Source of the DNA: Pseudanabaena sp. FACHB-1998
GTDB taxonomy: Bacteria; Cyanobacteriota; Cyanobacteriia; Pseudanabaenales; Pseudanabaenaceae
Direction: 5' to 3'
Assembly (NCBI RefSeq): GCF_014696355.1
Contig: NZ_JACJQA010000003.1
Coordinates: 248,001-312,000 of the forward strand
DNA length: 64,000 nucleotides
Part shown: positions 8,860 to 15,918 of the stretch, piece by piece
Position numbering within the stretch: position 1 is the first letter of the stretch
How the letters are laid out: the number at the start of each line of letters is the position of its first letter
Translations under genes and position numbers: made by a program
Notes under the pieces: generated by a model
Databases searched by the model: none
The model's input: only the letters and a program-made list of their open reading frames with translations
Told to the model about the DNA's origin: nothing

Positions 8860-8966
8860 AATTAGCTAGGCATAATTAATTACAAACCAAAACCCATAAA
8901 GTTGCGCCCCGACGGGGCGCAACTTTATGGGTTTTGGGAATTTATTTTGCACAAGCACTTAATTAG
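8860..8966 (-). repeat. Palindromic element family B, copy 2 (inverted)
   Basis: Reverse orientation of the 7461-7556 element: the right end reads AAGTGCTTGTGCAAAATAAAT on the minus strand. Its 25-bp stem is at 8887-8911 with 8913-8937. Stem sequence and both flanks agree with copy 1 apart from scattered paired changes. Confidence 0.8.
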
Positions 8967-9071
8967 TGAACAGCCTGTAAAACTACGGCGTACAATGCGC
9001 GGGTGACCCAGTTTTGCAGTGTAGCTACTTATGCTATGGTTAAAAATCTCTGTAAATTAAAGTAATTAGCC

Positions 9072-10283
9072 ATGCCATCGTTGCCCCGTGCGATTATTCA
9101 TCGTAAAAAAGTCGATGCGGTTCAGCGTTTTCATCCTTGGATTTTTTCGGGTGCGATCGCTAAACTCCAAGGTGAAGTCCATGATGGCGATTTGGTCGAA
9201 GCCTATAGCGAGGATGGCAAATTTTTGGCGATCGGCTTATGGGGCTTGGGTAGCATTGCGATTAAGGTGCTATCGTTTCAGCCTGTGGAGTCGATGCAAA
9301 GCTTACTGCGCGATCGCCTGAAGCAAGCTTTTATTTTGAGAAAGCAATTAGGTTTAATTGATAATCCAGAAACCAATTGCTATCGGTTAATTAATTCGGA
9401 AGGGGATGGCTTAGCAGGATTAATTATTGATATTTATGGTGATACGGCGGTTTTGCAATGCCATTCCTTAGGAACTTATCGCTATCGTCAAGATATTGCG
9501 GAGATTTTGAAGGAAATTTATGATCAACAGGCGGGCGATCGCTTGCAAGCAGTTTATGACAAAAGCTCAGCGACGCTTTCGCGCAAATCACAAGCTCAGT
9601 CTCAGGATGGTTTATTGATTGGCGAGAAATCGGCTGATAGTGCGGAAGTTTTGGAATATGGACATCGCTTTATTGTGGATTGGGAAAAAGGTCAGAAAAC
9701 AGGCTTTTTCTTGGATCAAAGAGAAAATCGGCGGTTGTTTGGCAAGTATGCGGCTGGGAAAAAAGTTTTAAATACCTTCTGCTATTCGGGCGGCTTCTCG
9801 GTTTATGCGATCGCGGCAGGGGCAAAGGAAGTGCATTCGATCGATAGTTCGGCGAAGGCGATGGAATGGACGGATCGGAATATTGCGGCAAATTTCGACA
9901 GCGATCGCCAAGCTATTCATCAATCCTTTACGGGTGATGTCTTTGATTTTTTAAAGCAATGCGACTCTGATTATGAGGCGATCGTGCTTGATCCTCCTGC
10001 TTTTGCGAAGAGTCTATCCGCGAGGCATTCGGCAATGCAAGCTTATAAGCGCTTAAATTTACAGGCGATGGCAAAATTAAAAAGTGGTGGATTGCTGTTT
10101 ACTTTTTCCTGCTCGCAGGTGGTGAATGTGGAGAATTTCACAGGCGCAGTGACGGCGGCGGCGATCGAGTCAGGACGGACTATTCGCATTTTGGATCATC
10201 TCCATCATCCTGCTGATCATCCTACAAGTATTTTTCATCCTGAAGGGGCTTATCTGAAGGGATTAGTTTTAAGCGTAATTTAA
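9072..10283 (+). CDS. 23S rRNA (cytosine-5)-methyltransferase, RlmI family
   Basis: Class I SAM-dependent RNA methyltransferase. An N-terminal PUA domain (about 3-75, opening RKKVDAVQRFHPWIFSGAI) is followed by an EEHUP-like linker and a Rossmann domain with FLDQRENR (about 214-221), the SAM motif LNTFCYSGGFSVYA (about 234-247) and the catalytic motif LDPPAFAKS (about 312-320). The C-terminal FSCSQVV supplies the conserved cysteine region. The 403-residue length matches RlmI (m5C1962 of 23S rRNA in E. coli). The exact target base in this organism is an inference. Confidence 0.9.
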   Translation: MPSLPRAIIHRKKVDAVQRFHPWIFSGAIAKLQGEVHDGDLVEAYSEDGKFLAIGLWGLGSIAIKVLSFQPVESMQSLLRDRLKQAFILRKQLGLIDNPETNCYRLINSEGDGLAGLIIDIYGDTAVLQCHSLGTYRYRQDIAEILKEIYDQQAGDRLQAVYDKSSATLSRKSQAQSQDGLLIGEKSADSAEVLEYGHRFIVDWEKGQKTGFFLDQRENRRLFGKYAAGKKVLNTFCYSGGFSVYAIAAGAKEVHSIDSSAKAMEWTDRNIAANFDSDRQAIHQSFTGDVFDFLKQCDSDYEAIVLDPPAFAKSLSARHSAMQAYKRLNLQAMAKLKSGGLLFTFSCSQVVNVENFTGAVTAAAIESGRTIRILDHLHHPADHPTSIFHPEGAYLKGLVLSVI

Positions 10284-10291
10284 TCGAGAGA

Positions 10292-10360
10292 GCATCTCAC
10301 TTGGGAACATTTGATGAAGGCAAGGGGCTTAAGCCCCTTGCCTTCATCAAATTAGTAGTA
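10292..10360 (+). repeat. Family F relative with a perfect 42-bp palindrome
   Basis: It begins AGCATCTCACTTGGGAACATTTGA, shared in near-identical form with 56575-56600, and then forms a loopless perfect palindrome at 10310-10351 centred on AAGGGGCTTAAGCCCC. It also follows the methyltransferase stop and could terminate it. Confidence 0.7.
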
Positions 10361-10363
10361 CAT

Positions 10364-10410
10364 AGCAAATTTGGAAAAAGCCTGCAAAGCAGGCTTTTTC
10401 CAAATTTGCT
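10364..10410. repeat. Perfect hairpin, 22-bp arms
   Basis: Arms 10364-10385 and 10389-10410 pair without mismatch around AAA. It is not related in sequence to its neighbours apart from the shared hairpin design. Confidence 0.75.
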
Positions 10411-10422
10411 TGGGTTTTAAGA

Positions 10423-10539
10423 TCTAGCAATGTAAGTTTTGTTTAGGACATAAAACTCCCAAAAGCGAGTTGCGGCGCTTCGCGCCGCAACTCGCTTTTG
10501 GGGTTTTGGTTGGTACGGGCTAACTTTTGCTTTGCTATA
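10423..10539 (+). repeat. Palindromic element family A, copy 1
   Basis: 117 bp, left end TCTAGCAATGTAAG, right end CTTTGCTATA. The central 21-bp stem is at 10458-10478 with 10482-10502. The inverted copy 21933-22048 matches along its whole length, and 36991-37106 shares the ends and the stem design. TATAGC/GCTATA termini suggest insertion at TA. Confidence 0.8.
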
Positions 10540-10608
10540 GCTCTCTATGTATTTAATCTATAGTTGTAATTGATTTAAATCAATCATTAGAAATATCAAA
10601 ATGGAATA

Positions 10609-10690
10609 GTCTCACTTTGGCGGCGACACGGTTTTGCCAAGCCCAGAACAAAGAGCTTAATTCCCTTGCCTTTATCAAATGTTCCACAGT
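10609..10690 (-). repeat. Family F element (inverted)
   Basis: On the minus strand it reads GGAACATTTGATAAAGGCAAGG, continuing through GGCTTGGCAAAACCGTG to CCAAAGTGAG. Bases 56585-56660 show the same series on the plus strand. Its ends are weak inverted repeats (CTCACTTTGG). Exact borders are uncertain. Confidence 0.6.
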
Positions 10691-10813
10691 TAAATGATCT
10701 CTATCAAAATCATCTTAAACAAACCTTAATCACAGCTAAGTAATCTATTCCATAGCAATATTACTTTGGAGTGATTTTCAAGATTTTCTAATTATTTAAT
10801 ATTTAAACTTAAA

Positions 10814-10907
10814 TATAGCAATTTTATTTCATTTGTGAGAAAAGCAAGGGGCTTAAGATAATTGTTAATAAGCTTCTGTTTCACAGGAATTATTTAGGAT
10901 TGCTATA
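10814..10907 (+). repeat. Palindromic element family E, copy 1
   Basis: 94 bp bounded by TATAGCAAT and ATTGCTATA. It shares ATTTGTGAGA inside and ATTTAGGATTGCTATA at the right end with about 37308-37400. There is no coding capacity. Confidence 0.65.
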
Positions 10908-10978
10908 GTTATAATTAATAAATGAGCAACATAATCTCACAATCTGAACATTTTTCTTGGGGAGAATTGTGTTTAATG

Positions 10979-11082
10979 GAAAAACAGTTTTAGCCTTAAA
11001 AAATCAGCAAAGCCTATAAACTCTATAAATCTAGTTTATAGAGTTTATATATTTTAAGACTAAGTTTATAAGACTGTTTTTC
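10979..11082. repeat. 104-bp inverted repeat with nested perfect hairpin
   Basis: Ends GAAAAACAGTTTTA and its near-complement TAAGACTGTTTTTC bracket a perfect inner hairpin of 15-bp arms (11015-11029 and 11035-11049). It lies 131 bases upstream of the NB-ARC start. It could be a mobile-element remnant or a regulatory structure. Confidence 0.65.
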
Positions 11083-11213
11083 TAAAATTATTACTAGTTC
11101 TATAATCTCCTAAATTTATGTTAAATGTCATCCAATAAAATGATATTTTTAATTTAACTTCAATTAAAATGATGTGCTTAATCGGAATTTACAGGAGTTA
11201 ATTAGAGAGGTTC

Positions 11214-12989
11214 ATGAATATTGAAGAAGGGACATCCCTTATATTGACTACCTGCCAAAATTATGAAGTACCGCTAGATTACTTAGATCGACAATTACTG
11301 ATTGGGGCTTTAAATGGGTTAACTGTAGAAAAAATTTATTTGGAATACGATCTTAAAAGTGCCTGTACTATTGGATATTTAAAAACTAACCGATCGCCTA
11401 AGTTTTGGAAAAAACTAAATAATCTTTTTCAGTCTATAGGATTAATTTCTTCCGTAGATAGGTTGGGTCGTTCAAATATTTGGTCATATACTCTTTCATT
11501 ACAAAAAAGAATTCAAGATAACACTTTATCTTTTACTTATGAGCGTATTTGGGATCGCCCGATTCCTGAGGAAAAAAGCGATCGCTTTAAAGTAATTAAT
11601 GATTCTTCACTTACTAGGAATCAATCAAAATCATCGGTTCCAACTAGTAGAGAGTTGCCTGAATTGTTGGAATTTTATGGTCGAGAAGCCGAACTTCAGC
11701 AACTTCAAGAATGGATTGTGCAAGAAAAAAGTAGAATTGCAGCGTTAATCGGCATTGGTGGAGTTGGCAAAAAATCTTTAGCTTATAAATTAATTGAAGA
11801 AATTCAAGGCAATAATCCAGAAAATGCTTTTACGAATATTGTGTGGCGATCGCTACGCCATGCCCCACCAATTCAAGAGCTTTTGAGCGATGTGATTACC
11901 GATATTTGCGATGATGCAAATGTCCCAGTGATTAAAAATGTTGATCGAGGCATTTCTCAATTACTCAGCTTGTTGAGATCGCAACGTTGTTTATTAGTGC
12001 TGGATGATTGGGAAGTTGTGTTAGATCGCAATCGTACAGGGGTTTATCAGCGTGAACATAGCGATTATGGAGAGCTATTAAGATCGGTAGCCACCAATGA
12101 ACACAACAGTTGCTGCATCATTATCAGCCGCGAGATGCCTATTGAAATTGTCAAGAAGGAAAAACTAGCTAATTCTGTTTATCGAGTTTTACCTCTTAAG
12201 GGGCTGGATGTGAATGCAGCAAGTCAGATTTTGATATCTAGAGGAATCGATCCCCAAACTCCAAAATTATTTGACTTAGTCCAGCATTATCAATGCCATC
12301 CTTTTGCCTTGCAAATTGTCGCTAATATTGTGCAAGAGCAGTTTAATGGCAATATTGCCAGCCTTTTACGTTCGAGTACTGTTGTCCTCGATGATGCTCT
12401 CCAAGATCTTTTAGACGAGCAGTTTGAGCGCTTACAACCGACAGAAATACAGGTTATTTATTGGTTGGCGATCGCCTCTCGACCAGTTACGCAAGAGCAA
12501 ATTCATAGTTGGTTAAGCGATCAACCTCCGCGCTCAGTTACGATTTCTACTTTAGAATCCCTCAGGCGGCGATCGCTACTCCAGATTGTGGATATAGAAC
12601 TCGCGAATTTATTACCAGCGGGAGAAGAGCCTTACCCAGCTATTGGCTATACCTTAGAGCCTGTGGTAATGAAATATGTGTTGGGAAGATTTATCGAGCA
12701 GATTTGCCAAAATATTTTGTCACTTCTATCAACTAAGCAAATCGAGCGATCGGGACTGCTATGTAGTCATTCAATTTTGCAAGCAGAATCTCCTGAAGAA
12801 ATTCAACTAATTCAGAAAAGACTCTTAATCTCGCGGATTCGGGCAGTTCTCGGTAGTCGCTGGTTTAGTCAAGAGGTCTTGTTAGCAAATTGTCGTGAAC
12901 TTTTGCAAATGTATGAAAATAGCACTTTGATCACTTTGTGTTATGCAGTCCATAATTTGCAGCTGATTATGGATATGGAAATTTCTTAA
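11214..12989 (+). CDS. NB-ARC (STAND) ATPase with vMAP-type N-terminal domain and altered P-loop, no sensor repeats
   Basis: Signalling ATPase of the STAND class. Residues ~1-80 resemble the winged-helix N-terminal domain (vMAP type) of cyanobacterial NB-ARC/WD40 proteins. FYGREAEL (154-161) opens the NB-ARC domain. The P-loop at 180-188 reads GIGGVGKKS: the Ser/Thr that should follow the Lys and bind Mg2+ is Lys187. The Walker B LLVLDDWE (260-267) and the sensor-like SR (305-306) look normal, as does the CHPFALQIVA segment. The protein ends at 591 residues, with ~100 residues of helical tail and no WD40, TPR or HEAT repeats. GAGAGG six bases before the ATG supports the start. It stands alone between repeat-rich gaps. 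Confidence 0.85.
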   Translation: MNIEEGTSLILTTCQNYEVPLDYLDRQLLIGALNGLTVEKIYLEYDLKSACTIGYLKTNRSPKFWKKLNNLFQSIGLISSVDRLGRSNIWSYTLSLQKRIQDNTLSFTYERIWDRPIPEEKSDRFKVINDSSLTRNQSKSSVPTSRELPELLEFYGREAELQQLQEWIVQEKSRIAALIGIGGVGKKSLAYKLIEEIQGNNPENAFTNIVWRSLRHAPPIQELLSDVITDICDDANVPVIKNVDRGISQLLSLLRSQRCLLVLDDWEVVLDRNRTGVYQREHSDYGELLRSVATNEHNSCCIIISREMPIEIVKKEKLANSVYRVLPLKGLDVNAASQILISRGIDPQTPKLFDLVQHYQCHPFALQIVANIVQEQFNGNIASLLRSSTVVLDDALQDLLDEQFERLQPTEIQVIYWLAIASRPVTQEQIHSWLSDQPPRSVTISTLESLRRRSLLQIVDIELANLLPAGEEPYPAIGYTLEPVVMKYVLGRFIEQICQNILSLLSTKQIERSGLLCSHSILQAESPEEIQLIQKRLLISRIRAVLGSRWFSQEVLLANCRELLQMYENSTLITLCYAVHNLQLIMDMEIS

Positions 12990-12994
12990 AGAAG

Positions 12995-13035
12995 CAATTT
13001 TTGGGGTTGCGGCGATGCCGCAACCCCAAAAATTG
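12995..13035. terminator. NB-ARC gene terminator hairpin, right arm interrupted
   Basis: 19-bp perfect arms (12995-13013 and 13017-13035), loop GAT. Removing the 13036-13175 insertion together with one 8-bp duplicate lengthens the stem to AAGCAATTTTTGGGG paired with CCCCAAAAATTGCTT, so the ancestral hairpin was longer. Confidence 0.8.
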
Positions 13036-13175
13036 GGCGTTAATATACTTGACGGACTTTACAAATTCCTACCCCCCTCAGTCCCCCCTTGGAAGGGAGG
13101 AAGTCTGAGTTCTCCCCCTTGAAAGGGGGAGTTAGAGGGGGTTCTAGATATTTGGTGTTCAAGTATATGAATGCC
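13036..13175 (+). mobile_element. MITE-like element, copy 1, with 8-bp target duplication
   Basis: 140 bp. Ends GGCGTTAATATACTTGAC and, reversed, GGCATTCATATACTTGAA form ~18-bp terminal inverted repeats. AAAAATTG stands directly on both sides (13028-13035 and 13176-13183), a perfect 8-bp target duplication. The interior is the CCCCTCAGTCCCCCC/GGGGGAGTTAGAGGGGG type found in many cyanobacterial intergenic repeats. Copy 2 at 34222-34362 is about 95% identical by eye. It encodes nothing, and no matching transposase is in the window. Confidence 0.9.
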
Positions 13176-13349
13176 AAAAATTGCTTATTTTAAGGGCTTT
13201 AAAAACCAAATCCAGTAAGGTTTTTCAAAACTAAAAATGGCGTAGCCATTTTTTAGTTTGCGTATTACTTTTTGGCGATCGCCTCAAAACTAAAAGTTGG
13301 GCTTATGATCTAGGGTAGGTTTTGGCTGTACATAGGTATACGAAAATTT

Positions 13350-14192
13350 ATGTTTAATGCAACTGAGCTACTGATTAATAACTTTGTCGAGCAATTAAAA
13401 CTAGGATATCGCCGAACCTATGGCGGCTATATGCATGACTATGAAGATATTATCGGTTGGGCTGGCAATATGGCTCTCGAAAATATCGCCAATAGTGATG
13501 CCCTCTACCACAATGTGGAACATACGATATTAGTGACATTGGTAGGTCAGGAAATTTTGCGCGGTAAGCATATTCGGGAAGGCAGAGTATCTCCCGAAGA
13601 TTGGTTGCATTACATTATTTCTTTGGTATGCCATGACATTGGCTACGTTAAGGGCGTATGTCTTCAGGATGGCAATGGCAAATATGCCACAGGTATCGGT
13701 GATGCGATGGTGGAGCTACCCCCCGGAGCCTCGGATGCGGGTTTAACGCCTTACCATGTCGATCGCGCTAAGTTATTTGTCAATCAGCGTTTCGCCAATC
13801 ATGCCCTCATTAAAGCCGAAAAAGTTTGCCGCAATATTGAGCTAACTCGATTTCCTGTGCCGAAAACTGGAGATCATCAAGAAACCACCAATTTTGCGGG
13901 ACTGGTGCGATCGGCGGATTTAATTGGACAGCTTAGCGATCCCCGCTATCTCAAAAAGATTGGCGCATTGTTTTATGAATTTGAAGAGACAGGCGTTAAT
14001 GCTGCTCTCGGATACGCCCACCCCGGAGATTTGCGCCGCAATTATCCTAAGTTTTATTGGACAAACGTTTATCCCTTCGTCAAGGATGCTTTGTATTATC
14101 TATCTCTGACCCAACAGGGACAAGAAATCGTAGCTCACCTGTATTCCAACGTTTTTGTAGTTGAGCATGAAAAGCCCGAATACCAAGCATAG
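13350..14192 (+). CDS. HD-domain metal-dependent phosphohydrolase
   Basis: 280 residues. The HD metal site is readable as H54 (ALYHNVEHT, with H58) and H95-D96 (VCHDIGYVKG), spaced as in HD/PDEase families. Proteins of this exact type are conserved across cyanobacteria, usually annotated as HD-domain metalloproteins without a proven substrate; nucleotides or cyclic nucleotides are plausible. A [2Fe-2S] protein gene follows 27 bases downstream on the same strand, so the two are probably cotranscribed. Confidence 0.82.
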   Translation: MFNATELLINNFVEQLKLGYRRTYGGYMHDYEDIIGWAGNMALENIANSDALYHNVEHTILVTLVGQEILRGKHIREGRVSPEDWLHYIISLVCHDIGYVKGVCLQDGNGKYATGIGDAMVELPPGASDAGLTPYHVDRAKLFVNQRFANHALIKAEKVCRNIELTRFPVPKTGDHQETTNFAGLVRSADLIGQLSDPRYLKKIGALFYEFEETGVNAALGYAHPGDLRRNYPKFYWTNVYPFVKDALYYLSLTQQGQEIVAHLYSNVFVVEHEKPEYQA

Positions 14193-14219
14193 AGAGACTG
14201 AACCAAACCCTAAATTGTA

Positions 14220-14495
14220 ATGGCGATCGCTAAGAGAAAACCCAATTTAACTTGCATTCTCATTTGCCAAAATTCACACTGTTGGCAGAGTGGCGGCCAA
14301 AAGATTTATCAAATTTTGGAAGCAGAATTAAGCGATCGCGGACTTAGCGATCGCCTCCAGATCCAAAAAACGGGTTGCCAAAAGCAATGCCATCAAGCGC
14401 CTAATTTAGTTTTTATGCCCATGAACTTGCGCCAAAGTCACGTCCAATCTGTACAAGTAATTGGGCTGCTAGATCGCTACTTTCTCGACTATTAG
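14220..14495 (+). CDS. Thioredoxin-like [2Fe-2S] ferredoxin-domain protein
   Basis: 91 residues with four cysteines in the C-x4-C ... C-x3-C pattern (C16, C21, C53, C57) typical of the thioredoxin-fold [2Fe-2S] family. An extra C12 is present. TGCQKQCHQAPN is the characteristic second half. Such proteins serve as electron carriers or sulfur/metal-linked redox proteins. The start ATG directly precedes a GCGATCGC site, and no good Shine-Dalgarno is visible, so translation may depend on the upstream HD gene. The partner is unknown. Confidence 0.85.
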   Translation: MAIAKRKPNLTCILICQNSHCWQSGGQKIYQILEAELSDRGLSDRLQIQKTGCQKQCHQAPNLVFMPMNLRQSHVQSVQVIGLLDRYFLDY

Positions 14496-14508
14496 GGCTT
14501 TGCCACAA

Positions 14509-14571
14509 AATAAAGAACCAGACTTTCGATGGTGAGGCTGAGCCTCACCATCGAAAGTCTGATTCTTTATT
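14509..14571. terminator. Hairpin after the [2Fe-2S] gene
   Basis: ~31-bp arms (14509-14539 and 14541-14571) with a single mismatch. It starts 14 bases after the stop codon and ends in TTCTTTATT. It is a convincing terminator. Confidence 0.8.
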
Positions 14572-14738
14572 CAGCTTCTTCGGCACTTAACAAGAGCCAT
14601 CGCTATAGCAGCAACTATTTGCAGTAATATATAAGCTTATACTTGTTTGCCAGTACCACTCAAACCCCCTGCGGATTTTGAAATTAGTATAGGGCTAAAC
14701 TCGGTTTAACAATTTATAAGCATTTATTAAAAGAAAGC

Positions 14739-15839
14739 GTGATTGATACCCGTCTCGATCTTTACACGGCAACTACAGTTCCTAATGGTTGGCCCGGACT
14801 GATATGTCGCTATGCGGACTACTTGCCAGTTACTGACCAAACCCCAATTGTCACTTTGCATGAAGGCAATACTCCCCTAATTCCCGCGATCGCCCTTAGC
14901 GAAAAGCTAGGACGCAATATCAAAGTCCTGCTCAAGTATGACGGACTCAACCCCACTGGCAGCTTTAAAGATCGCGGTATGACGATGGCGATCTCTAAAG
15001 CTAAGGAATCTGGATCGCAGGCGGTAATTTGTGCGAGTACAGGTAACACTTCCGCAGCAGCAGCAGCCTATGCAAAGCGTGGCGGACTCAAAGCTTTTGT
15101 ATTAATTCCCGATGGCAAGATTGCGCTGGGTAAATTAAGTCAAGCTTTAATCTACGGAGCCGAAGTAATTGCGATCGATGGCAACTTTGATCAAGCTCTT
15201 AAAATTGTGCGGGAAATGTCGGAGAAATTCCCGATCACGCTAGTTAATTCGGTCAATCCCTATCGTCTTGAAGGGCAGAAAACAGCCGCCTTTGAATTAG
15301 TCGAAGCGATCGGTGATGCTCCCGACTGGCTCTGTATCCCTATGGGTAATGCGGGCAATATTACCGCCTACTGGATGGGCTTCTCGCAATACTATGCATC
15401 GGGCAAGTCAAAGAAACTACCTCGCATGATGGGATTTCAAGCCGCAGGTTCTGCCCCCCTAGTCACAGGTCAAGTCTTTGAAAAACCTGAAACGATCGCT
15501 ACAGCCATCAGAATCGGCAATCCTGCAAACTGGGCAAAGGCGCTTAAGGTGCGCGAAGAAAGCGGTGGAGCTTTCCATAGCGTCACCGATGTGGAAATTC
15601 TCTCAGCTTACAAGTTTTTAGCAGGTGAAGAAGGGGTCTTCTGTGAGCCCGCCAGTGCTGCTTCTGTAGCAGGTTTGCTCAAAGTCAGCGATCAAATTCC
15701 TTCTGGAGCAACGATTGTCTGTGTACTCACAGGAAATGGAATTAAAGACCCTGACACCGCGATCGCCTGTGCCGAAGCCAAGTTACATAAAGGGATTGCC
15801 CCTGACATTACCAGCGTCGCTAAGGTCATGGGCTTTTAG
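14739..15839 (+). CDS. thrC: Threonine synthase
   Basis: PLP enzyme that converts O-phosphohomoserine to threonine, the last step of threonine synthesis. EGNTPLIPA (42-50) and [11 protein letters not shown] (71-81) with PLP lysine K77 are diagnostic, as is the phosphate-binding [11 protein letters not shown] near 203-213. The 366 residues match bacterial class II-like short enzymes. The start is GTG at 14739, with AAAGAAAG just before it. No other threonine-pathway gene adjoins it. The gene ends in a hairpin with a T-run. Confidence 0.95.
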   Translation: MIDTRLDLYTATTVPNGWPGLICRYADYLPVTDQTPIVTLHEGNTPLIPAIALSEKLGRNIKVLLKYDGLNPTGSFKDRGMTMAISKAKESGSQAVICASTGNTSAAAAAYAKRGGLKAFVLIPDGKIALGKLSQALIYGAEVIAIDGNFDQALKIVREMSEKFPITLVNSVNPYRLEGQKTAAFELVEAIGDAPDWLCIPMGNAGNITAYWMGFSQYYASGKSKKLPRMMGFQAAGSAPLVTGQVFEKPETIATAIRIGNPANWAKALKVREESGGAFHSVTDVEILSAYKFLAGEEGVFCEPASAASVAGLLKVSDQIPSGATIVCVLTGNGIKDPDTAIACAEAKLHKGIAPDITSVAKVMGF

Positions 15840-15841
15840 TA

Positions 15842-15872
15842 AAAAGAAGTGATGCAAAGCATCACTTCTTTT
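15842..15872 (+). terminator. Rho-independent terminator of thrC
   Basis: 14-bp perfect arms (15842-15855 and 15859-15872), loop AAA, ending in TTTT, just after the thrC stop. Confidence 0.85.
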
Positions 15873-15878
15873 ATGTCC

Positions 15879-15915
15879 AAGAGAAATGGCGACGCGAAGC
15901 GTCGCCATTTCTCTT
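15879..15915 (-). terminator. Terminator hairpin of the porin gene
   Basis: 17-bp arms (15879-15895 and 15899-15915), loop GAA. It lies immediately after the porin stop on the minus strand, back to back with the thrC terminator. Confidence 0.8.
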
Positions 15916-15918
15916 AGA

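Larger units (their letters stand above)
10284..11213. other. 930-bp gene-free region densely filled with palindromic elements
   Basis: No credible reading frame is present. It contains, in order, a 42-bp loopless palindrome (10310-10351), a 22-bp-arm hairpin (10364-10410), a family A element (10423-10539), a family F element (about 10609-10690), a family E element (10814-10907) and a long inverted repeat (10979-11082). The last ~130 bases should hold the promoter of the NB-ARC gene. Confidence 0.8.
12990..13349. other. Intergenic region carrying a hairpin interrupted by a mobile element
   Basis: It contains the terminator of the NB-ARC gene (12995-13035), a 140-bp inserted element (13036-13175) and about 170 bases leading to the HD-domain gene. 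A GCGATCGC site at 13277 is flanked by CAAAACTAAAA. No RNA gene was recognised. Confidence 0.75.

Noticed and set aside
10284-11213. Possible tRNA or structured RNA in the long gap
   Set aside because: All strong foldings are simple palindromes shared with other loci; no T-loop GGTTCRA or acceptor-stem geometry was found.
12509-12736. Internal frame in the NB-ARC gene
   Set aside because: A shadow frame over a conserved coding region without homology of its own.
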